A stretch of DNA of 64,000 nucleotides from the NCBI RefSeq assembly GCF_000743945.1, contig NZ_CP009238.1, positions 930,001-994,000 on the forward strand. The letters are read 5' to 3'. The notes beneath the pieces were generated by a model, which worked only from the letters and a program-made list of their open reading frames with translations, searched no databases and was not told the DNA's origin. The DNA comes from Basilea psittacipulmonis DSM 24701 (GTDB lineage: Bacteria; Pseudomonadota; Gammaproteobacteria; Burkholderiales; Burkholderiaceae_B). Positions 53,112 through 64,000 of this stretch are shown piece by piece; positions within the stretch are counted from its first letter, which is position 1; each line of letters opens with the position of its first letter. A program made the translations under genes and the position numbers.

Positions 53112-55463
53112 TTACAAGAAACCTTTTAATTTGTCAGCTCGACTAGGATGTCTAAGCTTACGAAGTGCTTTCGCTTCGATTTGACGAATACGTTCACGAG
53201 TCACATCAAACTGTTTACCGACTTGTTCCAAAGTCTGTGGCGAGCTGATACCAATACCAAAACGCATACGTAGGACTTTCGCTTCTCTTGGCGTTAAAGA
53301 ATCTAACACTTCTTTAATCGCTTCACGCATCGATTCATACTGAGCCGATTCTACAGGAGACATGGTATTCGTGTCTTCCAAGAAATCGCCTAAATGCGAA
53401 TCATCGTCATCCCCAACAGGTGTTTCCATCGATACAGGGTCTTTGGCGATTTTTAGGATCTTACGAACCTTATCTTCACTTAACCCTGTCTTCTGTGCAA
53501 TAACAGATGGATCGGGCTCTGAACCTGTTTCCTGCAAAATCTGTCGTCTGATACGCGTGATTTTATTGATCGTTTCGATCATATGAACAGGAATACGAAT
53601 AGTACGAGCATAATCCGCAATCGCACGCGTAATCGCTTGACGTATCCACCAAGTAGCGTAGGTTGAGAACTTGTAACCACGACGGTATTCAAACTTATCA
53701 ACCGCTTTCATCAAACCGATATTACCCTCTTGAATCAAATCCAAGAACGATAAACCACGGTTAGTATACTTTTTGGCAATAGAAATGACAAGACGTAAGT
53801 TGGCCTCAATCATCTCTTTTTTCGCGTTTTTCGCTTTCGTTTCGCCAGTAACCATGCGTTTATTAACGTCTTTTAGATCTTTAATCGGTAGGTAAACTTC
53901 TTTTTCCAAATCGATAAGTTTCTGTTGTAATTCTTGGATATCTGGCGTGGTACGTTCCAAAACATCCGCGTAAGGAGGTTTTTTCGCCAATTGGTTTTTC
54001 ACCCAGTTCATATCCGTTTCATGGTCAACGAACGTGGCGATAAACGTCGCACGAGGCATGCCAACACGATCCACACATAGGTGTAAAATCGCACGTTCAT
54101 GTTTACGCACTTCTTCAACCTGATTGCGTAGAATCGTCGCTAAACGTTCTACCATCTTAGCGGTAAAGCGAACGCCCATTAAATCTTGAGCGATTTTATC
54201 TTGGACTTTCTGATACGCAGGTGTGCCGTATTTGCCATCATGATAAAGTTTTTTCATATCGGCAAGATTCTTACCTACTGCAGCAAACTTCGTTAACGTC
54301 TCTTCTCTCAAAGTATCAATCTGAGAGCTCGTCATACCGCCTGTTGGGATATTAGAATCTTCTTCCTCTTTATCAACGACCCCTGAACCAGCAATTTCCT
54401 GTCCATCGTCAGAAATTAATCCATCAATAATCTCTTCGACTGAAACAGAGGTATCTTTAATCTTTTCGATCTCTAATAAGATTTGTTCAACGATACTTGG
54501 ACAAGTAGCAATGGCCGTTACCGTGTGTTTCAAACCGTCTTCAATACGTTTGGCGATGTCGATTTCTTGGGCACGACTTAATAACGGTACATTACCCATC
54601 TCACGCATATACATACGTACAGGATCAGTAGTACGACCAAAGTCTGAATCTACCGTGGTCAACGCAGCTTCTGCTTCATCTTCCACATCATCGTCTTGAC
54701 TGATAGAGGTTTGTTCTAACAGGATCAAATCATCTTCATCAGGGGCTTGATCGTAAATTCGGATACCCATATCCGTAAAGGTACTGACCATGCCGTCAAT
54801 CGCATCAGTATCAACCAAATCATCTGGTAAATAATCGTTAATTTCAGAATAAGTGAGGTAACCACGACTCTTACCCAACTGAATTAACATCTTGAGACTG
54901 GTTTTACGTGCTTCTAATTCCTCAACAGATAAGGCACCTCTAGACTTCTCAACAATAATATCTTTATTGTCTTTAGAACGTTTTCCACGCTTAGGTTTGA
55001 TGACTTCGATTTCGCTGTCATCATCGTCATCATCACCATAATCATCGTCTTTATCGTCCAAATCGTCGTCTTTTAGATCGAGGTCGTCGTCTAAAAAGTC
55101 ATCATCTTTTAGATCATCACTATCCTCGAACTTGGATTCTTTTACTTTCTTTTTCGTCTCTGTTTTCGCTTTCTTGGCAACCGTTTTCTTAGATTCTTTC
55201 GTTGCAGAGGTCTTAGCGGGTTTCTTCACCTTTTCAGTGTCTTGAGACGAAGTCGTTGCTTTCTTCGCACTGACTTTTTCTGTCGTTTTCTTTTTCGCGG
55301 TCACTGGTTTTTTGGTGGTGACTTTCTTTTCTGTTTTAGTCGAAGCGGTGGCTTTTTTAGTTGCTACTTTCGCTTCACTCACCTCTTTAGTAGAGGTTTT
55401 TTTGAGAGTTTTCTCGCTTGAGGTTGTTTTAGGTTTTTTTACCTGGGTTTTCTTAGCTACCAT
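53112..55463 (-). CDS. rpoD: RNA polymerase primary sigma factor RpoD (sigma-70)
   Basis: RpoD directs RNA polymerase to housekeeping promoters. The chain has about 783 residues. A long N-terminal extension of about 165 residues is Lys/Thr/Ala-rich and then strongly Asp-rich. Then come region 1.1, region 1.2 ([18 protein letters not shown] near 280), regions 2 to 3 with [19 protein letters not shown], and region 4.2 ([18 protein letters not shown]) near the C-terminus. ATG 55463 is taken as start, with GTGGA seven bases before; a GTG at 55475 is the alternative. It is the third gene of rpsU-dnaG-rpoD but has a promoter-like element of its own. Confidence 0.96.
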   Translation of the reverse strand: MVAKKTQVKKPKTTSSEKTLKKTSTKEVSEAKVATKKATASTKTEKKVTTKKPVTAKKKTTEKVSAKKATTSSQDTEKVKKPAKTSATKESKKTVAKKAKTETKKKVKESKFEDSDDLKDDDFLDDDLDLKDDDLDDKDDDYGDDDDDDSEIEVIKPKRGKRSKDNKDIIVEKSRGALSVEELEARKTSLKMLIQLGKSRGYLTYSEINDYLPDDLVDTDAIDGMVSTFTDMGIRIYDQAPDEDDLILLEQTSISQDDDVEDEAEAALTTVDSDFGRTTDPVRMYMREMGNVPLLSRAQEIDIAKRIEDGLKHTVTAIATCPSIVEQILLEIEKIKDTSVSVEEIIDGLISDDGQEIAGSGVVDKEEEDSNIPTGGMTSSQIDTLREETLTKFAAVGKNLADMKKLYHDGKYGTPAYQKVQDKIAQDLMGVRFTAKMVERLATILRNQVEEVRKHERAILHLCVDRVGMPRATFIATFVDHETDMNWVKNQLAKKPPYADVLERTTPDIQELQQKLIDLEKEVYLPIKDLKDVNKRMVTGETKAKNAKKEMIEANLRLVISIAKKYTNRGLSFLDLIQEGNIGLMKAVDKFEYRRGYKFSTYATWWIRQAITRAIADYARTIRIPVHMIETINKITRIRRQILQETGSEPDPSVIAQKTGLSEDKVRKILKIAKDPVSMETPVGDDDDSHLGDFLEDTNTMSPVESAQYESMREAIKEVLDSLTPREAKVLRMRFGIGISSPQTLEQVGKQFDVTRERIRQIEAKALRKLRHPSRADKLKGFL

Positions 55464-55530
55464 CGAAATATCCACTATGCCAAAAAACTCCTATGCCCCC
55501 TATTTATCTCAAGGGCAATAGAAGTAAAAT

Positions 55531-55555
55531 TTATCATGATAATCTTGTGATTATA
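55531..55555 (-). promoter_or_regulatory. Internal rpoD promoter element with a 12-bp palindrome at the start point
   Basis: On the minus strand a consensus TATAAT lies at 55555-55550 in the dnaG-rpoD gap, without a good -35. TTATCATGATAA (55531-55542), a perfect palindrome, covers the expected first transcribed bases. This is a candidate operator; the regulator is unknown. Confidence 0.45.
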
Positions 55556-55583
55556 CACTATCTAAGAACAAAATACTAAAGAT

Positions 55584-57506
55584 TTATGATGAAGATAACT
55601 TGCTGTTTATTTCATTAATACGATTAATACGTGCCTTGATGTATTTAATTCTTTCGATAGTATCGTTATCTGGATCCTCAATGAGGTATAACTTATTTAC
55701 TTCGTTATGCAGTTGTTCACGCTCCAAAAGATATAAACAGCCTTTTAAGTACTGCTCTGCTTCTTGTCGCCACTGCTGATAATCAAATTCAGAAGCCATC
55801 AGTTTTGGATCCTCATTAATGCTCAGCATCTGGCCTAACATTTGAGCAAAAGGTTCTGGCAAATCCTGTCGTTGGGATAATTGATACAGTTCAGCGGTGG
55901 TTTTAATATGATTCGTTTGGATGTAGGCAACGAGTTGGCTAACGAACTCCATCCCTACTTGATTATCTAAAATAAACAAATCATCCTCAGATAAGTTCAG
56001 TCCCAAAGAGGGATCATTGATCAGATAACGTAAAATTTTCTGAGCAGATGATGTCGGAGGTGCCATAATGTGGCGAGCGGGTTGGGCTGGTGTGAACCGA
56101 TCGCGTTCCGTCGCAAGCGATCGAGTCGCCTGTCGTTCTTGCGTATAAGCGGATTTGGCAGGACTTAACTGGTGATGACTTTGGAAAAATGAAGCTTTTT
56201 CTTCCTGAGCTTGCTGATAATCCTGAATATTCTTTTGTAGTTCTTGTTCCAGCATGGCCAGTTTGGGAGCAAATTCTCGAATAAACTGTTGTAAGATTAG
56301 TTCATTACGAATACTGGCTAATAAAGGTCTGGCATGATTTAAACAGGACAAACGCCCCTCTGCTTCATTTAAATCAAACTGTTCTTGGAAATATTTTTGA
56401 AAAAATACCGATAAAGAAATAGACTGGTCCAAAGCCTGAAAAAACGCGTCTTTACCCTTTTCACGAACAAAACTATCTGGGTCATGTTCAACAGGCAAGA
56501 ATAAAAAACGAAACACAACATCTTCGCGTAACAGCGGTAAACACACTTGCAGGGCTTTCCATGCTGCTTTTTGTCCCGCATTATCTCCATCAAAGCAAAA
56601 GATAATACGATGGGCGTAACGCATCAGTTTCTGGATGTGAAATTCTGAAGTAGCGGTTCCAAGTGTGGCCACCGCAAAGTCAATACCATGTTCATAAAGG
56701 CCCACCACATCCATGTAGCCCTCTACAACAATCACTTGTTTGGCTTTGTGAATACCTTGTCGATTTTCAAACAAACCGTACAGTTCTTTTTTCTTCTCAA
56801 AAATTGGTGTTTCTGGAGAATTAAGGTATTTGGGCTGACCTTGGTTTATCACACGACCGCCAAACCCAATTAAAAGCCCCTTATCATTACGTATCGGGAA
56901 CATCACACGTTCACGAAAGTAATTGTGAGCTTTTCCTTGTTCATTTTCCTTAATTAGTCCTGATTCAACGAGTAAATGACGTTGGGCCGGTTCGACCAGT
57001 TTCGTCAAATCGTCATAAGCATTTCCCGAATAGCCAATCCCAAAGACTTTGGCTGTTTCGCCACTCATTCCCCGCCCTTTTAGATAGTCGATAACGGGAG
57101 ACGATTGTTTGAGAAACTGTAGATAATGCTTTCTTGCTTTTTCCAGCACCCCGCTTAAACTAAGTTCTTCTTGTTTTTTCTGAGCGATTTGTGCTTTACG
57201 TGCAGGACTCATTTTCTCTTCAGGAACGGTCATCCCAACGCTAGAAGCTAATTGTCTAATCGCTTCAGGATAATTCAGTCCCGAATACGCCATTAAAAAA
57301 CCAATGGCATTTCCATGGGCCCCACAACCAAAACAATGGTAAAACTGTTTAGTAGGAGAAACGGTAAAAGAGGGAGATTTTTCGTCGTGAAAAGGACAAA
57401 GGCCAGTTAGGTTAGCACCAGCTTTCTTTAATGAAACATACCTACCTACCACGTCTGTAATATCGACGTGGTTAAGTAGGTCTTGAATAAAATACTCAGG
57501 TATCAC
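55584..57506 (-). CDS. dnaG: DNA primase
   Basis: DnaG makes the RNA primers of replication with the DnaB helicase. The 640 residues show the zinc-binding domain with C37, H40, C58 and C61 (GLCPFHDEKSPS and YHCFGCG), the TOPRIM core with VVEGYMDVVGLYEHG near 262 and CFDGDNAGQKAA near 310, and a C-terminal helical DnaB-binding domain after a linker at about 430-480. Length is typical (581 in E. coli, longer in betaproteobacteria). It begins three bases after rpsU. Confidence 0.96.
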   Translation of the reverse strand: MIPEYFIQDLLNHVDITDVVGRYVSLKKAGANLTGLCPFHDEKSPSFTVSPTKQFYHCFGCGAHGNAIGFLMAYSGLNYPEAIRQLASSVGMTVPEEKMSPARKAQIAQKKQEELSLSGVLEKARKHYLQFLKQSSPVIDYLKGRGMSGETAKVFGIGYSGNAYDDLTKLVEPAQRHLLVESGLIKENEQGKAHNYFRERVMFPIRNDKGLLIGFGGRVINQGQPKYLNSPETPIFEKKKELYGLFENRQGIHKAKQVIVVEGYMDVVGLYEHGIDFAVATLGTATSEFHIQKLMRYAHRIIFCFDGDNAGQKAAWKALQVCLPLLREDVVFRFLFLPVEHDPDSFVREKGKDAFFQALDQSISLSVFFQKYFQEQFDLNEAEGRLSCLNHARPLLASIRNELILQQFIREFAPKLAMLEQELQKNIQDYQQAQEEKASFFQSHHQLSPAKSAYTQERQATRSLATERDRFTPAQPARHIMAPPTSSAQKILRYLINDPSLGLNLSEDDLFILDNQVGMEFVSQLVAYIQTNHIKTTAELYQLSQRQDLPEPFAQMLGQMLSINEDPKLMASEFDYQQWRQEAEQYLKGCLYLLEREQLHNEVNKLYLIEDPDNDTIERIKYIKARINRINEINSKLSSS

Positions 57507-57509
57507 CTA

Positions 57510-57722
57510 TTAGTATAAACGTGTAGGCAATTGTTGGCTACGAATACGTTTGTAGTGACGTTTTACCGCAGCAGCGTGTTTACGCTTGCGTTCAGTCGTA
57601 GGCTTCTCGTAAAACTCGCGAGCACGAAGTTCTGTTAGTAATCCAGTTTTTTCAATCGTACGTTTAAAGCGACGTAATGCTACTTCAAACGGTTCATTCT
57701 CTTTAATACGTATTGATGGCAT
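57510..57722 (-). CDS. rpsU: 30S ribosomal protein S21
   Basis: S21 helps base pairing of mRNA with the anti-Shine-Dalgarno of 16S rRNA. The 70-residue basic protein begins [21 protein letters not shown], the family signature, and ends in an Arg/Lys/His-rich tail. It is the first gene of the macromolecular synthesis operon rpsU-dnaG-rpoD. The ribosome binding site is weak (AAGAT). Confidence 0.97.
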   Translation of the reverse strand: MPSIRIKENEPFEVALRRFKRTIEKTGLLTELRAREFYEKPTTERKRKHAAAVKRHYKRIRSQQLPTRLY

Positions 57723-57757
57723 ATCTTAAAAATTAAATAAAGGTTTAAAAAACCAGC

Positions 57758-57786
57758 ATTATAACAAAAACAACGCTATTTGTATA
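57758..57786 (-). promoter_or_regulatory. Promoter of the rpsU-dnaG-rpoD operon
   Basis: On the minus strand TATACA (57786-57781) and a consensus TATAAT (57763-57758) have a 17-base spacer. The rpsU start follows about 36 bases after the -10. Confidence 0.75.
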
Positions 57787-57831
57787 GGGTTTTTGTTAAT
57801 TTATTGCATAAATTCAACACTTACCAGTTTA

Positions 57832-58374
57832 TCAGCCCTCTTGACCTTTACGAATCCAAGCTTCCAACTGATGAGGACGAATACTATCATAATCTTCAAA
57901 AGGCTGATGAATCCAAGGATTATGAGGAAGTTTATCCACATAATAATCAGGTGTAGCCTTAGAATGACCTTTCCACCATAACACGGCGGTTCGGATCTCC
58001 GTAATCGCAGGATACTGTCTAAGCAGGTGTTCATGAACACGATTAAACGTTAACCCTGTATCCACCATATCGTCCACTAGCAATACCTTTCCCTCTAGTT
58101 CACCTTGCGTAATCGTGATGAACTTGGCAATATCGAGACTGCCTTGTTGGGTGCCAGCCGCCTCGCGATAACTACTCGTGGCCAAAATACCCAAAGGAAC
58201 ATCAAAGATTCTCGATAACACATCGCCAACTCTCACCCCTCCTCTTGCCAAGCATAAAATCTTGTCAAATTTCCATGAAGAGTGATAAACCGCCAAAGCT
58301 AGTTTTTCGACTAAACGATTATATTCTTCCCAACTTATCCAAAGATCTTTTTCTGTTGAAACGGGTGTGGACAT
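57832..58374 (-). CDS. Purine-type phosphoribosyltransferase family protein
   Basis: The 180-residue protein has the PRPP-binding loop VLLVDDMVDTGLTF near residue 96 and an early LCLARGGVRVGDVLSRIF block of type I phosphoribosyltransferases. These resemble xanthine-guanine or hypoxanthine transferases, but the base-specificity hood cannot be assigned by eye. It follows purA by nine bases, which suggests a purine salvage role. Similar genes sit beside purA in other Burkholderiales. The stop at 57832 has no clear hairpin after it. Confidence 0.82.
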   Translation of the reverse strand: MSTPVSTEKDLWISWEEYNRLVEKLALAVYHSSWKFDKILCLARGGVRVGDVLSRIFDVPLGILATSSYREAAGTQQGSLDIAKFITITQGELEGKVLLVDDMVDTGLTFNRVHEHLLRQYPAITEIRTAVLWWKGHSKATPDYYVDKLPHNPWIHQPFEDYDSIRPHQLEAWIRKGQEG

Positions 58375-58383
58375 ATTGACCTC

Positions 58384-60895
<2,512 letters not shown>

Positions 60896-60897
60896 CC

Positions 60898-61773
60898 TTA
60901 TTTACTCTGTGATTGGTGAAAAAAGTTAAAAAATTCAGATTCAGGATCCACCACAATCATATCATTAGGCTGTTTAAAGCTCTCTTTATAGGCTTCTAAA
61001 CTGCGATATAACTTGAAGAACTCAAGGTCTTTATTATAAGCGTTTGCATAAATCGATGCGGCGGTAGCATCACCTTGACCGCGAATTTCTTGAGATTTTG
61101 CGGTAGCTTCAGCCAAAATTTCCTGAACTTTACGATCGGCTTCAGCACGAATTTTCTCACTTTCAGCATAACCAGTCGCACGCAGATTATTGGCTTCTTG
61201 CTTACGTTCTGCACGCATACGAGCATAAACAGAATCAGATACCTCTGCAGAGAATTCAATACGTTTAAGACGTACATCCACCACTTGGATACCAAAAGGT
61301 CTTGCTCTTTCTTCCATGGTTTTAAGAATCTCTGCCATCACCACATCACGTTCTTGGGCAATAACAGCTCTAACCGTTCTTGTGTTCACTGACGCGTTCA
61401 AGGCATCACGAATCAAAGCACCGAGGCGACTTTGGGCCGAATAATCACTTGAACCGAATGAAGTGTAGTATTTAAGCGGATCAACAATACGCCATTTAAT
61501 GTAAGAATCAATAATCAAATTCTTTTTCTCAGATGTCTGAATACGTTCTGTATCGCGTGATTCAATCGTCTGGATACGTCTATCCAAATAAACCACATTC
61601 TCAAATGGTGTCGGCAACTTCCAATGCAAGCCCGGTTCACTTACCGTTCGTTGCCATTGACCAAATTTAAACACTAAGGCATAACGCGTTTCAGGCACGG
61701 TAAATAAGCAACTCACCATCACAAATACCGCTACGATTATTAATAGTAACAAAGCCAGTAATTTTTTATTCAT
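60898..61773 (-). CDS. hflC: HflC, FtsH modulator (SPFH/band-7 family)
   Basis: HflC forms with HflK a membrane cage around the FtsH protease. The 291 residues have one N-terminal membrane helix (about 5-24), then the SPFH domain (YALVFKFGQWQRTVSEPGLHWKLP near 32, shortened to FGQW...PGLHWK) and a coiled-coil with GYAESEKIRAEADRKVQ. Length is typical (about 290-334). Its start overlaps the hflK end by eight bases. Confidence 0.95.
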   Translation of the reverse strand: MNKKLLALLLLIIVAVFVMVSCLFTVPETRYALVFKFGQWQRTVSEPGLHWKLPTPFENVVYLDRRIQTIESRDTERIQTSEKKNLIIDSYIKWRIVDPLKYYTSFGSSDYSAQSRLGALIRDALNASVNTRTVRAVIAQERDVVMAEILKTMEERARPFGIQVVDVRLKRIEFSAEVSDSVYARMRAERKQEANNLRATGYAESEKIRAEADRKVQEILAEATAKSQEIRGQGDATAASIYANAYNKDLEFFKLYRSLEAYKESFKQPNDMIVVDPESEFFNFFHQSQSK

Positions 61774-62908
61774 GGTTGGCTCCTACTGAGGTTTGGGTGG
61801 TGGCTGGATTTATCGCTTGAGGCGTGCTACCAGGCAAATATAAGATATTATTTTTGTTACGTGTATCCAGCATAACTTTTGGTGTGCGTGCATAGATTTC
61901 TTGCATAGTGGAGATATACAAACGATCACGCGTTACTTGAGGGGCTTTTTGGTACTCAGCGACGATTTGTGAATAACGAGAAGCTTCCCCTTTCGCCGCA
62001 CCCACTACCGTAGCCGCATAACCCTCGGCACTTTGAACCATGCGAGCAGCTTGACCTTGAGCTTCAGGAATGACTTTAGAGGCATACGCATTCCCTTCGT
62101 TTTTCTGTTTCTCATTATCTTGTCCTGCTTTAATCGCATCTTCAAAAGCAGCTTGAACCTGTTCTGGTGGCTGTACGTTCTGAATCGCGACACTGGTAAT
62201 ATCCACGCCGACTTTATAACGATCTAGAATTTGTTGCATTAACTTCTTCACCTGTTCAGCCGCTTCAACACGTGACTGATAAAGGATTTTGTTCATGGAT
62301 TGTTTACCAACGACTTCTCTCATCGCACTTTCAGCTGCTTGACGAACGGCATCATCAGGATCTTTGGCCGAGAATAGATATTGAGCAGCAGAAGAAAAAC
62401 TACCATCAGAAAAACCAAATTCAGGTTTTAAACGATACTGCACATCAAACTGTATATCCACGATGTTCTCATCTTCTGTGAGCATCAAGGCTTCGGGTAG
62501 CACCTTGTTTTTCGTGTTTTCGCGATAGCCCACATTAAAAGAACGCACCTTAGCAATATCGACTTTTGTGGCAGACTGAATAGGATACGGAATATGCCAT
62601 TGGATACCAGGCAAAACGGTTTTATCGTATTTACCAAACTGCGTAACGACCGCCACATTCCCCTCTTTTACGATGTAAAAACCTGAGGCTAACCAAATAA
62701 CGATGATTAAACCGAGTATGGTTAAAAAACCAGACCATGAAAAATGGCGACCAGACGAAGGATCCGAAGAACCATTATCTGAAAAAAGGTGTTTTTTAAG
62801 TTTGGAGAAAAAATCGGTAATTATCTTATCCAGATCAGGTGGTGATGATGAGTGAGGATCTTTTCCCCAACCGTTATCATTCATATTCTTTAATGGTGTA
62901 TTGTTCAT
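61766..62908 (-). CDS. hflK: HflK, FtsH modulator (SPFH/band-7 family)
   Basis: HflK is the partner of HflC. The 380 residues start with a Gly/Asp/Ser-rich cytoplasmic segment (NDNGWGKDPHSSSPPDLD), then a membrane helix near 55-78, an SPFH domain (VVTQFGKYDKTVLPGIQWHIPYPI near 90) and a coiled-coil rich in Gln/Glu/Ala. The first ATG has AGGA five to six bases upstream; an ATG eight codons later is possible. It begins 32 bases inside hflX. Confidence 0.95.
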   Translation of the reverse strand: MNNTPLKNMNDNGWGKDPHSSSPPDLDKIITDFFSKLKKHLFSDNGSSDPSSGRHFSWSGFLTILGLIIVIWLASGFYIVKEGNVAVVTQFGKYDKTVLPGIQWHIPYPIQSATKVDIAKVRSFNVGYRENTKNKVLPEALMLTEDENIVDIQFDVQYRLKPEFGFSDGSFSSAAQYLFSAKDPDDAVRQAAESAMREVVGKQSMNKILYQSRVEAAEQVKKLMQQILDRYKVGVDITSVAIQNVQPPEQVQAAFEDAIKAGQDNEKQKNEGNAYASKVIPEAQGQAARMVQSAEGYAATVVGAAKGEASRYSQIVAEYQKAPQVTRDRLYISTMQEIYARTPKVMLDTRNKNNILYLPGSTPQAINPATTQTSVGANHE

Positions 62909-63983
62909 ATTTTCCTAATTTTCGTGCATATTCAGCAATCGCATGCCTAAGTTCGCTCAAGCCTTTTGTCTCCAAAGCACTTACAAAAACTTTTTTAGGC
63001 ATCCCCTCTTCATCAAGTATGACCTTAGGTTCTAGGCCCGCTTGATCTATCTTATTGTACACGAGAATAGCAGGAATTTCATTAGCACCAATTTCCTCTA
63101 AAACTTGATGAACAGAACGTATCTGCTCATCTCTTTGCTCACTACTGGCATCAACTACGTGCAAAAGTAAATCGGCCTCCACCGTTTCCTCTAAGGTTGC
63201 TTTAAAGGCCGCAATCAAAGTCGTTGGCAAATCACGAATAAATCCTACTGTATCGGAAATAATGACATTCCCGCACTCTTGAATCCATAGTTTGCGAGTG
63301 GTCGTATCTAATGTGGCAAATAATTGATCGGCAGCGTAGGTATCTGCTTTCGTGAGGGCGTTAAATAAAGTCGATTTACCTGCATTGGTGTACCCAACTA
63401 TCGAAACGGTCAGGATATTACTGCGATAACGAGATCGTCTTTGTGTATGGCGTTGTCGTTCCACCTTATCGAGACGTTCTTTAAGGGTTTTGACTTTCGC
63501 ACCAATCATCCGTTTATCCATCTCGAGCTGCGATTCACCCGGGCCTCGCATACCAATTCCCCCACGTTGACGTTCCAAATGTGTCCATAATCGGGTCAAA
63601 CGTGTCACCAGACGTTGTAATTGGGCGAGTTCCACCTGAAGTTTACCCTCATAACTTCTTGCTCTTAAGGCAAAAATATCTAAGATCAAAGCCACTCGGT
63701 CAATGACTCGGATTTTAAATAAACGCTCGAGGTTTCTTTGTTGGGCGGGAGTCAGTATCTGATCGAACAAAACAATATCTGCCTGAACAGCAGACATCTG
63801 GGCAAGTGCTTCTTCTGCCTTACCCGAACCAATAAACAGGGCCGAATCAGGTTTATCTCTCTTTGCTTCTAAATATCCGACAACCTCAGCTCCAGCCCCT
63901 TTCGCTAGCATCATAAACTCATCAGCGTGTGCTTGGTAATCAGGGTCACCAAAATTAACACTGATAATATATGCTCGCATCAT
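62877..63983 (-). CDS. hflX: GTPase HflX
   Basis: HflX is a 50S-bound GTPase that splits stalled or heat-damaged ribosomes. The 368 residues show the N-terminal nucleotide-binding domain, the linker RGGIGMRGPGESQLEMDKR near 142 and the G domain with GYTNAGKSTLFNAL (G1) near 205, DTVGFIRDLP (G3) near 250 and VYNKIDQ (G4). The frame has two adjacent ATG codons at 63983 and 63980, and no strong ribosome binding site is visible within the window. It probably follows hfq outside the window, and it heads hflX-hflK-hflC-hisZ-purA. Confidence 0.95.
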   Translation of the reverse strand: MMRAYIISVNFGDPDYQAHADEFMMLAKGAGAEVVGYLEAKRDKPDSALFIGSGKAEEALAQMSAVQADIVLFDQILTPAQQRNLERLFKIRVIDRVALILDIFALRARSYEGKLQVELAQLQRLVTRLTRLWTHLERQRGGIGMRGPGESQLEMDKRMIGAKVKTLKERLDKVERQRHTQRRSRYRSNILTVSIVGYTNAGKSTLFNALTKADTYAADQLFATLDTTTRKLWIQECGNVIISDTVGFIRDLPTTLIAAFKATLEETVEADLLLHVVDASSEQRDEQIRSVHQVLEEIGANEIPAILVYNKIDQAGLEPKVILDEEGMPKKVFVSALETKGLSELRHAIAEYARKLGKYEQYTIKEYE

Positions 63984-64000
63984 ATAAACAAAAATACATT

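Noticed and set aside
57801..58040. Second minus-strand frame in the phosphoribosyltransferase gene
   Set aside because: It is an out-of-frame shadow without a start signal; the main frame has all motifs.

Overview
The window is a gene-dense, AT-rich chromosome segment from a Gram-negative bacterium. Gene content and order point to a betaproteobacterium of the Burkholderiales, most like a low-GC, host-associated member of the Alcaligenaceae (Taylorella, Basilea or Pelistega type). The supports are E3 of pyruvate dehydrogenase carrying lipoyl domains, hflX-hflK-hflC-hisZ-purA-phosphoribosyltransferase in one run, rpsU-dnaG-rpoD followed by tRNA-Ile, and the long rpsB-to-rnhB envelope cluster. 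The genus is inference; no 16S rRNA gene is present.

Layout. 1-3.1 kb (minus): the N-terminal part of formate-tetrahydrofolate ligase, D-amino-acid dehydrogenase and a DUF455 protein. 3.2-9.8 kb (plus): an SbmA/BacA-like ABC exporter, a TSUP permease, RNase R, RlmB and HU. 9.8-11.3 kb: an intergenic island with 37-bp repeats, two identical tRNA-Val genes and a probable unassigned structured small RNA. 11.3-23.2 kb (plus): lactate permease, the pyruvate dehydrogenase operon (aceE, aceF, lpdA) and folC-dedD-cvpA-purF. 23.3-30.4 kb (minus): map, glnD, marC, dsbB and a fused glutathione synthase, gshAB. 30.4-50.6 kb (plus): rpsB-tsf, a 43-bp repeat array, then pyrH-frr-uppS-cdsA-dxr-rseP-bamA-skp-lpxD-fabZ-lpxA-lpxB-rnhB, a fatty-acid desaturase, a SPOUT methyltransferase, tatD, an ankyrin protein and glutamate dehydrogenase. 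50.8-64 kb (minus): galE, an orphan IS3-like helix-turn-helix protein, tRNA-Ile2, the rpsU-dnaG-rpoD macromolecular synthesis operon, and hflX-hflK-hflC-hisZ-purA-phosphoribosyltransferase.

How the genes work together. Lactate import and D-alanine oxidation both yield pyruvate, which the pyruvate dehydrogenase complex turns into acetyl-CoA. The central cluster joins translation start-up (S2, EF-Ts, ribosome recycling factor), UMP kinase, isoprenoid and phospholipid precursors, lipid A synthesis and outer-membrane protein assembly. Most of the window is housekeeping.

The unusual parts are the two near-identical lipoyl domains on E3, the GshA-GshB fusion, the unassigned small RNA near 10.9 kb, four intergenic islands of unrelated degenerate tandem repeats, and the catalytic-domain-less IS3-like protein with a strong ribosome binding site. 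No CRISPR array, prophage, complete insertion sequence or defence system was seen.
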